From Chryseobacterium sp. S0630 (lineage in GTDB: Bacteria > Bacteroidota > Bacteroidia > Flavobacteriales > Weeksellaceae): a stretch of 64,000 bases of DNA. Position numbers and translations under genes: made by a program. The stretch covers positions 30,745 to 94,744 of the forward strand of contig NZ_JAMZGF010000016.1 in assembly GCF_024158915.1 (NCBI RefSeq), given 5' to 3'. Shown here piece after piece: positions 8,367-16,188 of this stretch. The notes beneath the pieces are model-generated. The model ran no database searches and was not told the DNA's origin. It saw only the letters and a list, made by a program, of their open reading frames with translations. The number at the start of each line of letters is the position of its first letter. Positions within the stretch are counted from its first letter, which is position 1.

Positions 8367-9428
8367 ATGGCCAATAAAAAATACAATGGAATTGATATAT
8401 TTAGTGGAGCAGGTGGAATGAGCTTAGGGGCACAAATGGCAGGTATTGAAATTTCTTTAGCAATTGATCATAATAAAGATGCTATTGAAACTTTTAAATT
8501 CAACCATCCTAAAGCTGAAGCACTATGTGGAGATATTAAAGATATTAGTTTTGAAAATTATAAAAATGATTATTTTATTTTGATGGGGGGACCTCCTTGT
8601 CAAGGTTTTTCAGTTTCCAATACTAAGACAAGAAATGATCAAAATACTAATAATTCATTATTTCATCAATTTATTAGAGCTGTAAAAGAACTAAATCCAA
8701 AGTGGTTTGTATTTGAGAATGTTGAAGGGATTACTTTGTTCAAAAAAGGTGAAGTATTAAAGATTCTACGTGATACAATGTCAGAGTTGGGATATGTCAC
8801 TAAAGAAAAAGTTTTAACTGCATCTGATTATGGAGTACCACAAAATAGAAATAGATTCTTTATGGTAGGTAATAGAATTGGGGTTGATTTTGATTTTCCT
8901 AAACCAAACGAGAATAAAATTTCTGTAGCTGAAGCAATTGCAGATTTACCAGAGCTAAAAAATGGGAGTAATTTTGAAGAGTTACCTTATCGGGATAAGC
9001 CAAGTAAATATGCTAAGCTTATGAGACAAAATTCTACAAAATCATTTCAGAATATTGTTTCGACTAACAAAGATTATGTCATTGAACGATACAAATATAT
9101 AAAGCAGGGAGAAAATTGGCAAGCTATTCCTAAAAACTTAATGACTAATTATAAAGATTTAAATAATTGCCATAGTGGTATCTATAGGAGACTAAAAGCA
9201 GATAAACCTTCCGTTGTAATAGCTAATTATAGAAAAAACATGCTTATTCATCCTTTTCAAGACAGAGGACTTTCGGTAAGAGAAGCAGCTAGATTACAAA
9301 GTTTTCCTGACGATTTTATTTTTAAAGGAAGTCTTATGAATAAACAACAACAAATTGGAAATGCTGTTCCTCCATTGTTAGCAAAAGCAATTATAAATCA
9401 AATTATAAAAACAAATAACGACTATTAA
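8367..9428 (+). CDS. DNA (cytosine-5-)-methyltransferase
   Basis: 353 residues, typical for a single-chain m5C methyltransferase. Motif I is DIFSGAGGMSLGAQMAG, motif IV GGPPCQGFS with nucleophile Cys78, motif VI FVFENVEG, motif VIII QNRNRFF, and motif X QIGNAVPP near the end. The target recognition region lies between about residues 190 and 290; the site recognised cannot be predicted. It transfers a methyl group from S-adenosylmethionine to cytosine C5. No restriction endonuclease gene sits next to it. It is embedded with a caspase-like protease, an HD protein and an AAA ATPase, so it may mark self DNA for a non-nuclease or ATPase-driven defence. It has its own candidate promoter and is followed 6 bp later by the next gene. 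Confidence 0.95.
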   Translation: MANKKYNGIDIFSGAGGMSLGAQMAGIEISLAIDHNKDAIETFKFNHPKAEALCGDIKDISFENYKNDYFILMGGPPCQGFSVSNTKTRNDQNTNNSLFHQFIRAVKELNPKWFVFENVEGITLFKKGEVLKILRDTMSELGYVTKEKVLTASDYGVPQNRNRFFMVGNRIGVDFDFPKPNENKISVAEAIADLPELKNGSNFEELPYRDKPSKYAKLMRQNSTKSFQNIVSTNKDYVIERYKYIKQGENWQAIPKNLMTNYKDLNNCHSGIYRRLKADKPSVVIANYRKNMLIHPFQDRGLSVREAARLQSFPDDFIFKGSLMNKQQQIGNAVPPLLAKAIINQIIKTNNDY

Positions 9429-9434
9429 AATAAA

Positions 9435-10514
9435 GTGGCAGGTAATATTAAAAATATAGAAAACGAATTCATTTCTTTAAAGGACAGGTTAGATGATTTT
9501 CCTTTGGGGAAAAATTATATTAATAAGTATGAAGAATTCAAAGATAAGTTTAAAGACGAGATACATCCTGAAATTAAAACAAGAATTTTAGAAATTGAAA
9601 AGGAGGGTTATTACAATGATCATGGTATAGACCATATAAATATGGTCATTGAAAGAGCTACAAGATTATTGAATAACCTTAATATTACATTTATAAGAGA
9701 TGAGGAAGGTTTTTATTTATCGCCTTATGAGTTATTTATTTTACTGATGGCAATTCAGTTGCATGATGCGGGTCATTTAATTGCGACCAGATCTGAGCAT
9801 GCAGAGAAAGGAAAAGAGCTGTTGGCAAAGTTTGATTCAGGAAGATCTTTATCGACTGCCGAAAGGATGCATATAGGTAATATTGCCAAAGCACATGGGG
9901 GGAAAAAAGACCCTATAGGAGCATTACCTTTACAAGAAAATATTTCTCATCAGAAAATCAGGCCTCAGTTTTTAGCTGCAATTTTAAGGTTAGCTGACGA
10001 ACTTGCAGAAGATAAAAGTAGAGCTTCTAACTTTTTATTAAATATTGGAGCAATTACACCAACAAGTGAAATTTTTCATAGATATTCCGCAGCTTTAGAA
10101 AGTATAACTATATCTGGAGGAGAGCTAAAATTAGATTTTTATATTCAAGATGAATTTTTGTTAAAGATGTTTCCCATAAAAACTAAAAGTGGTATTATTG
10201 ATAAATACCTTCTTGATGAAATTTATGATAGAACATTTAAAACTTTTACTGAAGCTTTATATTGTAGTAGATTTTTACCTGAAAAAGCACGGATTACTAT
10301 TGTAAAAGTAAATATTCATATCCTAAAAAGTAAAAATGATGATGAGATTAAAAATATTTATTATGAATTAAAAGAAACAGGTTATCCTTTTATTTCAGAT
10401 CAAGATATTTACGATCTATGTGAGTCTCTTAAAGAAAATGAATTAAAAATTAATGGTGAGTTTATTAAAAATTTTATAGAACAACTATCTGACTATGAAT
10501 CCATTCGAAGTTAA
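9435..10514 (+). CDS. HD-domain protein (putative metal-dependent phosphohydrolase)
   Basis: 359 residues, starting with GTG 6 bp after the methyltransferase stop. The HD metal site is visible as HGIDH (residues 63-67) and LHDAGH (109-114), with ADELAED near residue 187 adding a further acidic motif. Proteins of this class remove phosphates from nucleotides or cleave cyclic nucleotides. Some are conflict-associated HD proteins fused or linked to ATPases. The C-terminal third (after about 240) is unrecognised. Its end overlaps the start of the ATPase gene by 20 bp, implying translational coupling and probably a physical complex. Substrate unknown; no signal peptide. Confidence 0.75.
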   Translation: MAGNIKNIENEFISLKDRLDDFPLGKNYINKYEEFKDKFKDEIHPEIKTRILEIEKEGYYNDHGIDHINMVIERATRLLNNLNITFIRDEEGFYLSPYELFILLMAIQLHDAGHLIATRSEHAEKGKELLAKFDSGRSLSTAERMHIGNIAKAHGGKKDPIGALPLQENISHQKIRPQFLAAILRLADELAEDKSRASNFLLNIGAITPTSEIFHRYSAALESITISGGELKLDFYIQDEFLLKMFPIKTKSGIIDKYLLDEIYDRTFKTFTEALYCSRFLPEKARITIVKVNIHILKSKNDDEIKNIYYELKETGYPFISDQDIYDLCESLKENELKINGEFIKNFIEQLSDYESIRS

Positions 10515-12282
10515 AACCCCTGAAGATGTAACCGCAAGTGAAGTTCACGAACTTTTTGTAGATGTTTTTACAGATTTTTACCAAGTAAGAGAAGTTGGGC
10601 ATACATTTTTAAATGGACCGAGAGGATCAGGTAAAAGTATGATGTTTAGGTATATGATGCCTGATTGTCAAATGATAGATAAAAATTGTTCTATTAGTGG
10701 TTTAGATTACTTTAGCTTATATGTACCAATCAAATTAACAGATATTAATTATCCTGAACTTGAGAGATTAAAAAGTAATTCTAATACATTTTTTAATGAA
10801 CATTTATTGACAACCCATGTTGCAAGTAAATGTTTTAATTATTTATTGACTTTTAGAGACGAAATTAATGATCATAAAGACGAAATTGAAAAATTTTACA
10901 AAAGTGTATTCCTATGGTATGTTGATTTGTCTGGAGGAATAATTGATAATTTTGAAACAGAATTTACCTCTTCAGTTGAATGTGTTGAAAGTATGGTGAA
11001 AATTATTGATAAAATGCAGTTAGAATGTAAAGGATATTGTAAAAGAATTGCAATGAACCCTAATTCTCTTGAAGAATATAAGGGGTCTTTATGTAATTAC
11101 TTAGATTTTTTATATCCAATATTGTTAAAATTAAAAGAACTAACTTTTCTACCTAAAGATAAAGCTCTTTTTTTATTAATAGATGATGCGGGGTATCTAA
11201 ATATAACCCAAACAAAAATTTTAAATACTTGGGTTTCATATAGAACTTCAAAATTTGTTAGTCTAAAAATTTCAACACAACTAGATTACAAAAGCTATAA
11301 TACTGTAAACGATAAGACAATTGATTATCCTCATGATTATTCTCAGATAAATATTGCAACTATCTATACATCATCTGGAAAAAATTATTATCAAAGAATT
11401 GAAAGTATTGTAACGAAGAGGATTCAAAAATATTTAGGCAAAGAAATTGATCCGAAAGCTTTTTTTCCAAATGATACAAATCAAGAAAATGCAATAAATA
11501 AAAAGTACAACGAAATAAAAGAGAAGTTTGAAAATGAAGACAAGAGTTATGCGGGTACAGATGCAGCTAGAAGATATGCAACATCCGAATATGTAAAAAG
11601 TTTAATTACGGGAAGATCAGGAGGGACATTTAATTATGCTGGTTTTGATAATTTAGTAAATATTTCTTCAGGAATTATACGGTATTTTTTAGAACCTGCA
11701 TCAACCATGTTTTCGGAGCATTTATCAAGAGATAATAAAAATATAAATGATGTTGACTTTATCCCAGTCAGAATCCAAAATGAAGTCATTAATGATTTTT
11801 CTCAAAAATTTTTGGAAGATGAGTTTAAAAAGGTGATAGAACAGCATGGTGATGTATCAAGTACTGAAAGATTAAGCAAGGCAGATAAGTTGTATAATTT
11901 GATAACAGGCTTAGGAGGTATGTTTCGTAAAATATTTGTTAGTGAGAGAACTGAACGAGTTGTCTTTTCTGTCGGATTAAATGATTTACCAGATGATGAA
12001 TTAAGAGAAATTTTAGATCTGGCTATTCATTATGGATATTTACATCAAAGTACAATTGGTAATAAAAAAGGTACAGGAAGAAGTAAATTATTCATTTTAA
12101 GTAGAACTTTAGCTCCTTTTTTTAAACTTGATCCAACTGGATTTAAAGGATATAAATTTATGAACAGCAGTGTCCTAAAAACATGTTTGACAAATCCTCA
12201 ATCATTTATAGAAACTACTACAAAGAGCTTCACTGCAGGTGATAATTTGCAACCGACTTTATTTGATAATTTAGATGATTAA
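10495..12282 (+). CDS. ORC/CDC6-like AAA ATPase of a putative defence complex
   Basis: 595 residues. It starts MNPFEVKTPEDVTASEVHEL, then GHTFLNGPRGSGKSMMFRYM. The Walker A motif is GPRGSGKS (41-48) and Walker B is FLLIDDAG (about 227-233). The N-terminal pattern resembles the ORC-CDC6-type P-loop ATPases often annotated in bacterial conflict loci. The C-terminal region (about 440-560) with NKKGTGRSKLFILSRTLAPF resembles a winged-helix segment that could contact DNA. It overlaps the HD gene by 20 bp and is followed after 3 bp by the last gene. Probable role: ATP-dependent sensing of invading or unmodified DNA, inferred from neighbours and family. Confidence 0.75.
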   Translation: MNPFEVKTPEDVTASEVHELFVDVFTDFYQVREVGHTFLNGPRGSGKSMMFRYMMPDCQMIDKNCSISGLDYFSLYVPIKLTDINYPELERLKSNSNTFFNEHLLTTHVASKCFNYLLTFRDEINDHKDEIEKFYKSVFLWYVDLSGGIIDNFETEFTSSVECVESMVKIIDKMQLECKGYCKRIAMNPNSLEEYKGSLCNYLDFLYPILLKLKELTFLPKDKALFLLIDDAGYLNITQTKILNTWVSYRTSKFVSLKISTQLDYKSYNTVNDKTIDYPHDYSQINIATIYTSSGKNYYQRIESIVTKRIQKYLGKEIDPKAFFPNDTNQENAINKKYNEIKEKFENEDKSYAGTDAARRYATSEYVKSLITGRSGGTFNYAGFDNLVNISSGIIRYFLEPASTMFSEHLSRDNKNINDVDFIPVRIQNEVINDFSQKFLEDEFKKVIEQHGDVSSTERLSKADKLYNLITGLGGMFRKIFVSERTERVVFSVGLNDLPDDELREILDLAIHYGYLHQSTIGNKKGTGRSKLFILSRTLAPFFKLDPTGFKGYKFMNSSVLKTCLTNPQSFIETTTKSFTAGDNLQPTLFDNLDD

Positions 12283-12285
12283 AAT

Positions 12286-13245
12286 ATGAAAGTACAATTT
12301 TCTAATTTATATTCAGTAATAAATAATATTGATTTATTTATTTGTTCATCAGGGTTTGAAACTAGATCAAAATCCTTTCCTTTGGCACTAGATGTGGATC
12401 GTGTAAAAAATGGATTTATTTTTCATATTGATGAGAATTATACTGTATCTTATGAAAATCTTAAAGAGTTAGAAAATAGGATGCCATATTTAAAAACAAT
12501 TCAGCATCCTAAAAATAATCCGCTTGAAACATATGATATTATATTAGAAAAACTGACTGGTTTTTATAAAGATCAGAACCCTCATGAAAAACTCAATATA
12601 ATTATTGACATAACAACTTTCACAAGAGAAGTTTTACTAATACTATTAAAAGCCCTGAATAATGAGTGGTATTTAAACAGATCTAATATTCAGTTAGTAT
12701 ATACACCAGCAGAAAATTATCCATGTGAATGGTTAACAAGAGGTATTCGTTATATACGATCTATTTTTGGCTATTCAGGTATGATATTACCAAGTAAAAA
12801 ATTAATGTTGGTAATTTTGAATGGTTTTGAGAATGAAAGAACAGAAGAAATAATTAATTCTTTTGAACCAAATGCTATTCTTCTTGGTAGACCTTCATAT
12901 GAAGAATCTATTAATGAACAATTAAGTAATAGAGGAAAAGCAAATTTTGATGAGATTAAACAAAAATATCAGTCTAATATAATTGGAGAATTTGAATTTT
13001 CTTGTATGGAGATTGAAAAAACAATAAAAGTTGTTGAAAATCTTATTAAAACACATGGTGAAGAATATAATATTATTTTATCTCCTCTGAATAATAAAAT
13101 TTCAACAATAGCTGTGGCATTTGTTGCATTGAAAAATGAGAATATTCAGATTTGTTATGCTTCTGCAAATCAATACAACATTAATGAATATTCTACACCA
13201 AGTGATTATTTTTTATTTTTTGATATGAATAGTTTTTTAACATAA
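12286..13245 (+). CDS. Unrecognised protein, last gene of the defence-like cluster
   Basis: 319 residues, cytoplasmic (no signal peptide or membrane helix). I do not recognise the family with certainty. Alternating beta-strands and helices are suggested: LFICSSGFETRS at residues 17-28, then LNIIIDITTFTREVLLILL at about 103-121. A second half begins with LMLVILNGFENERTEEII, followed by YNIILSPLNNKIS. This two-lobed Rossmann-like appearance is reminiscent of CARF- or TIR-like nucleotide-sensing folds, which is only a guess. It begins 3 bp after the ATPase gene and ends 64 bp before the right attachment site, so it belongs to the island operon. Confidence 0.6.
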   Translation: MKVQFSNLYSVINNIDLFICSSGFETRSKSFPLALDVDRVKNGFIFHIDENYTVSYENLKELENRMPYLKTIQHPKNNPLETYDIILEKLTGFYKDQNPHEKLNIIIDITTFTREVLLILLKALNNEWYLNRSNIQLVYTPAENYPCEWLTRGIRYIRSIFGYSGMILPSKKLMLVILNGFENERTEEIINSFEPNAILLGRPSYEESINEQLSNRGKANFDEIKQKYQSNIIGEFEFSCMEIEKTIKVVENLIKTHGEEYNIILSPLNNKISTIAVAFVALKNENIQICYASANQYNINEYSTPSDYFLFFDMNSFLT

Positions 13246-13309
13246 TTACAAAAGTTGTTTCCATAGCGCTTCTATTATTTATAATTTATTGATAATTAAG
13301 ATTCACTAC

Positions 13310-13327
13310 TTCTGTATCGGAAAGTAA
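13310..13327 (+). other. Right attachment site of the mnmE island (attR)
   Basis: TTCTGTATCGGAAAGTAA would encode FCIGK-stop, the C-terminus of MnmE, but no mnmE reading frame precedes it. It differs from the left copy at three wobble positions. Similarity begins exactly at this core on the left side and continues rightwards into a terminator related to that of mnmE. This is the expected trace of integration into the 3' end of mnmE. Confidence 0.7.
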
Positions 13328-13380
13328 TTGTAACTGCAATTTCTTTTATCATCTTGCAAGAATTTTGAATTCAAAATATA

Positions 13381-13406
13381 AAACAGCTCTTTTCAAGGCT
13401 GTTTTT
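13381..13406 (+). terminator. Second copy of the mnmE-type terminator
   Basis: AAACAGC pairs with GCTGTTT followed by T's. The preceding ATTCAAAATATAAAACAGC is the same as at the left end. It is probably the original chromosomal terminator, now ending the island operon. Confidence 0.65.
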
Positions 13407-13493
13407 TCATTTATTAAAACCTCATCAAAAATAGCGAAAAAGGGTAATTTCCTTATAATGGTCTACATGGTAACTTTATCAAAAAAAAGTACC

Positions 13494-14753
13494 ATGGACA
13501 CAATTATTAAAAAACTATCAATTTTAAGTGTGCTGATTTCACTGATGAGTTTCTGTACCTTCCTGTTTGCGCAGGTTTATCCAATCGGACAGATGTTTTT
13601 GACTACTTATCGTCAGTCTTTTACCATGTACAATACAGGAGTGATTGTTCAGGATGGTAATCCGGGAAATGCCGGCCAGGCCGTATATGATCAGACCGGA
13701 ATTAATTATTTACTCTTGCCGTCTGCCGTTCCTTACCAAAAGGCTTTTTTTCTGGATTTTAATAAAAATATTATAGAGTTGGATTACAGATATGGATACC
13801 GTGTCGTTGGCTATTCCAATATTCCTGTTCCGCCGCCGCCAGTTATGTATCTGCCAAAGCCTATCTATGATAATCAAATAGGAATTGAAACCGCTGACGG
13901 ATTGAGACCGCTACCCACACAAATTGTGGATGAGGAAAACCCTTTTGGAGATGTGATGATGACAAGCGAGCAAAAGGCAGTAGACTGTTATAAGAATTCT
14001 TTGAATTTTGACGGATCATTAAATCAGATGAAATTCGGGGACTGTATGGTAACGAATATGGCTGGTCAGAAAGAACTTGAAATTTATAAATGTGCCAAAA
14101 ACTCGGCAACCATGGAGGAGCAGAGTCTTTGTATGCTCAGTATTTTAGGAGGCTCAAAAGAAAAGCAGATTACCCAGGATATGCTGAAATGCTATAAAGA
14201 ATATGGCGGCAATTACGAAATGTATCCTCTTTGTTTCGCTGATAAAGTAAATGATCCTGAACTCAAGCAATTAGTTTCCTGCTTTAAAGATCAGGCCAAC
14301 AGTGGTGAAATATCTTTCATGGGAACTGCAGTATGTTATGGAGCGAGTAAACTTAATCTGAATACAGAAGCCCAGATAGCCGTTGAGTGCGCAGTAAGCA
14401 CCGGAGGTCAGCCGTATGCATTTGCAGGATGTGCGGGAGGCCAATTAACCTACCGGGAATTAAATAAATGTTTAACAAACGGTGTTGGCGGTAACAACGG
14501 ATGTTTCGGAAAAAATAACACGATCGTTAAAGGGCTAAATCAAATTGGAGACGCCCTAAAAGGACAGTTTGGACCTAATAATGATATTGTCAAAACATGG
14601 AATACAACAGTTCATGATTTACAATACGGCCCTGGGAAAAATCATGAAGCGGTAAAAGTGGTCAGAAACATAAGCAACGAATTAGGGAAAGCAGGAACTA
14701 ATGTAGCCAAAGAAATAAAAAAAGTAGTTCCCAAAATAAAAATCAAATGGTAA
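13494..14753 (+). CDS. Secreted protein with tandem paired-cysteine repeats
   Basis: 419 residues from the ATG at 13494. Upstream in-frame codons run through the terminator copy, so a longer start is unlikely. A signal peptide (TIIKKLSILSVLISL, cleavage near FLFAQ) is followed by a proline-rich stretch (PVPPPPVMYLPKP). About six tandem units each contain a pair of cysteines 11-19 residues apart, e.g. CAKNSATMEEQSLC, CYKEYGGNYEMYPLC and CLTNGVGGNNGC. The spacing and flanking hydrophobics suggest disulfide-linked helical hairpins. The C-terminal about 70 residues are basic. Function unknown; exported to the periplasm or surface. Confidence 0.65.
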   Translation: MDTIIKKLSILSVLISLMSFCTFLFAQVYPIGQMFLTTYRQSFTMYNTGVIVQDGNPGNAGQAVYDQTGINYLLLPSAVPYQKAFFLDFNKNIIELDYRYGYRVVGYSNIPVPPPPVMYLPKPIYDNQIGIETADGLRPLPTQIVDEENPFGDVMMTSEQKAVDCYKNSLNFDGSLNQMKFGDCMVTNMAGQKELEIYKCAKNSATMEEQSLCMLSILGGSKEKQITQDMLKCYKEYGGNYEMYPLCFADKVNDPELKQLVSCFKDQANSGEISFMGTAVCYGASKLNLNTEAQIAVECAVSTGGQPYAFAGCAGGQLTYRELNKCLTNGVGGNNGCFGKNNTIVKGLNQIGDALKGQFGPNNDIVKTWNTTVHDLQYGPGKNHEAVKVVRNISNELGKAGTNVAKEIKKVVPKIKIKW

Positions 14754-14771
14754 TGAATCCGTTACATAAAA

Positions 14772-14799
14772 ACAGATGCACTTGGGTAAGTGCATCTGT
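14772..14799. terminator. Bidirectional terminator between convergent genes
   Basis: A perfect 12-bp stem, ACAGATGCACTT / AAGTGCATCTGT, with a 4-nt loop, between convergent genes ending at 14753 and 14819. The minus strand has a T5 run after the stem. Confidence 0.75.
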
Positions 14800-14818
14800 A
14801 TAATATTCCTTACTGCGA

Positions 14819-15409
14819 CTACTTCTTCAGCATTTGAAAATTATATTTTATAGGATTGAAAGGATTAACCGCTGTTCCTTCAACGGTTATTTTACTTGCA
14901 AGCAGTTCAAAATTCATATTCTGTGTGTTCTGTTTGGTAAACAACCCTTTTTTTGAAGCTGTGAATGTTATGACAACCTTCTTGCTTACCCCATCCACAG
15001 GAATCTGAACAGTTAATTCTTTAGGAAGAAGATTAAGCTCTATTTCCTTTTTATACTGGTATAAAACTGCTGTATAATCCAGGTCATATTTTATTTTTCC
15101 GATGGCTGTTAAGGCTTGATTGGCTTTTGCAGGATCAGAAATTACAGAGTACACAATCTCTTTCATAGGAAATTCTGAATAGGAAATCAGGTTTTTCTTG
15201 GCTGAAAAGGTAACCGCAGTTTCTCCGTTCACAGTTCCCTGAGATATACTTGCTTTTCCTGTGTATTCACCGTTAAGATCATCAAAACTGATGGTTATGG
15301 GATCAGGTTTTGGAGCATCATCATCATTACTGCAGCTTGCCAGAGCAAAAGGAATAGCCAGTAAGATCACAAGCATGGATATCAATTTTACATGATTGAT
15401 TTTTTTCAT
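14819..15409 (-). CDS. Lipoprotein, DUF4840-like
   Basis: 196 residues. A lipoprotein signal peptide ends in the lipobox LASC followed by SNDDDAP, a +2 Ser and acidic run often seen in Bacteroidota surface-exposed lipoproteins. The mature domain starts ISFDDLNGEYTGKASISQGT and ends with a beta-rich segment. This resembles the DUF4840 family of small Bacteroidota lipoproteins (recognition from memory, moderate certainty). Monocistronic: a convergent terminator lies downstream and a TetR gene is divergent upstream. No enzymatic residues were recognised. Confidence 0.65.
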   Translation of the reverse strand: MKKINHVKLISMLVILLAIPFALASCSNDDDAPKPDPITISFDDLNGEYTGKASISQGTVNGETAVTFSAKKNLISYSEFPMKEIVYSVISDPAKANQALTAIGKIKYDLDYTAVLYQYKKEIELNLLPKELTVQIPVDGVSKKVVITFTASKKGLFTKQNTQNMNFELLASKITVEGTAVNPFNPIKYNFQMLKK

Positions 15410-15582
15410 TTTGATTTTGAATTAATTATTTTGATTAAAAAAATATTTTACTGAGTACTCATCTATATAAATACAGAATTTCCATATCCTTGCTTGGGAT
15501 TTTAAAAAATAAATTCAATCAATTGATTTACTGTGTATTATTTTTAAAACCTGTTTCTATTTATTCCTATTCTTAAAATAAA

Positions 15583-15615
15583 TGTCTCAAAATTGAGACA
15601 TTTATCGTAAATTTG
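15583..15615 (+). promoter_or_regulatory. TetR operator palindrome and -7 element
   Basis: TGTCTCAAAATTGAGACA (15583-15600) is a perfect palindrome with 8-bp arms and a 2-bp centre. The -7 match TAAATTTG (15608-15615) follows, then the TetR ATG 15 bp later. The palindrome covers the -33 region, so binding would block transcription of the TetR-esterase pair: classic autoregulation. Confidence 0.65.
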
Positions 15616-15630
15616 AGCTAATTAAAAATA

Positions 15631-16188
15631 ATGAATACCCAACAAAAAATTATCGATACAGCTATAGCGGTCTTCAATGAGAATTTTTCGGCAACATTTG
15701 AAGAGATTGCAGTACACTGTAGCCTCAACCGCAGAACATTGCACCGGTATTTTAAAAACCGGAACGAATTACTGGAAGCCTGTAATCAAAATATGATGGA
15801 AGCGTGGGAAGAAGCTGCCATTAAAGCCTGTAACAGTTCCTCTGATCCTTTGGTACAGCTTGAAAATTTATTATATGCGGGAATTGACAGCGGAACAAAG
15901 TATGCTTTTTTAATAAAGCTCAACGAAATTGAACCTACCTACAAAACTGAAACCAGTAAGGAATATTTAAAAGCAAGAACCGACTTATTCGATGCCTTGC
16001 AAAAACTGCAGAAAGAACAGTTAATAGATAGTCAGTTGCCTCTACCCTGGATAAAAATTCTTTTCACCAATAGTATCACAGCAACCATCACAGCGTACAG
16101 ATCCGGAGATATTGCGCCTAATGAAATAAAGAAACTGGCCTGGAAATCATTCAGCAGAAGCATTGGCCTACAATTAAATAAACAATAA
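15631..16188 (+). CDS. TetR/AcrR family transcriptional repressor
   Basis: 185 residues, standard size. The N-terminal helix-turn-helix (residues 5-50) reads IIDTAIAVFNENFSATFEEI, then SLNRRTLHRYFKNRNELLEA. The rest is the variable all-helical ligand and dimerisation domain. The stop codon overlaps the start of the downstream esterase gene (TAATG), so both are made from one message. An exact 18-bp palindrome in its promoter is the likely operator. The ligand is unknown but may be related to the esterase substrate or product. Confidence 0.9.
   Translation: MNTQQKIIDTAIAVFNENFSATFEEIAVHCSLNRRTLHRYFKNRNELLEACNQNMMEAWEEAAIKACNSSSDPLVQLENLLYAGIDSGTKYAFLIKLNEIEPTYKTETSKEYLKARTDLFDALQKLQKEQLIDSQLPLPWIKILFTNSITATITAYRSGDIAPNEIKKLAWKSFSRSIGLQLNKQ

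Larger units (their letters stand above)
6046..13327. mobile_element. Genomic island inserted at the mnmE 3' end, carrying a five-gene defence-like cluster
   Basis: The island is bounded by duplicated mnmE 3' ends (6046-6063 and 13310-13327). The similarity continues about 80 bp downstream of each into related terminators, but does not extend upstream of the right-hand core. Interior genes at 6822-13245 all read rightwards and are visibly more AT-rich than mnmE or the genes after 13494. No integrase or excisionase gene was found, so the island is either an integrase-less passenger, mobilised in trans, or a decayed element. Cargo: protease, methyltransferase, HD protein, ATPase and an unknown protein. 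Confidence 0.65.

Noticed and set aside
13365..13493. Longer start for the Cys-repeat protein
   Set aside because: The extension begins with TTG inside the duplicated terminator and hides the signal peptide. The ATG at 13494 gives a normal exported protein.
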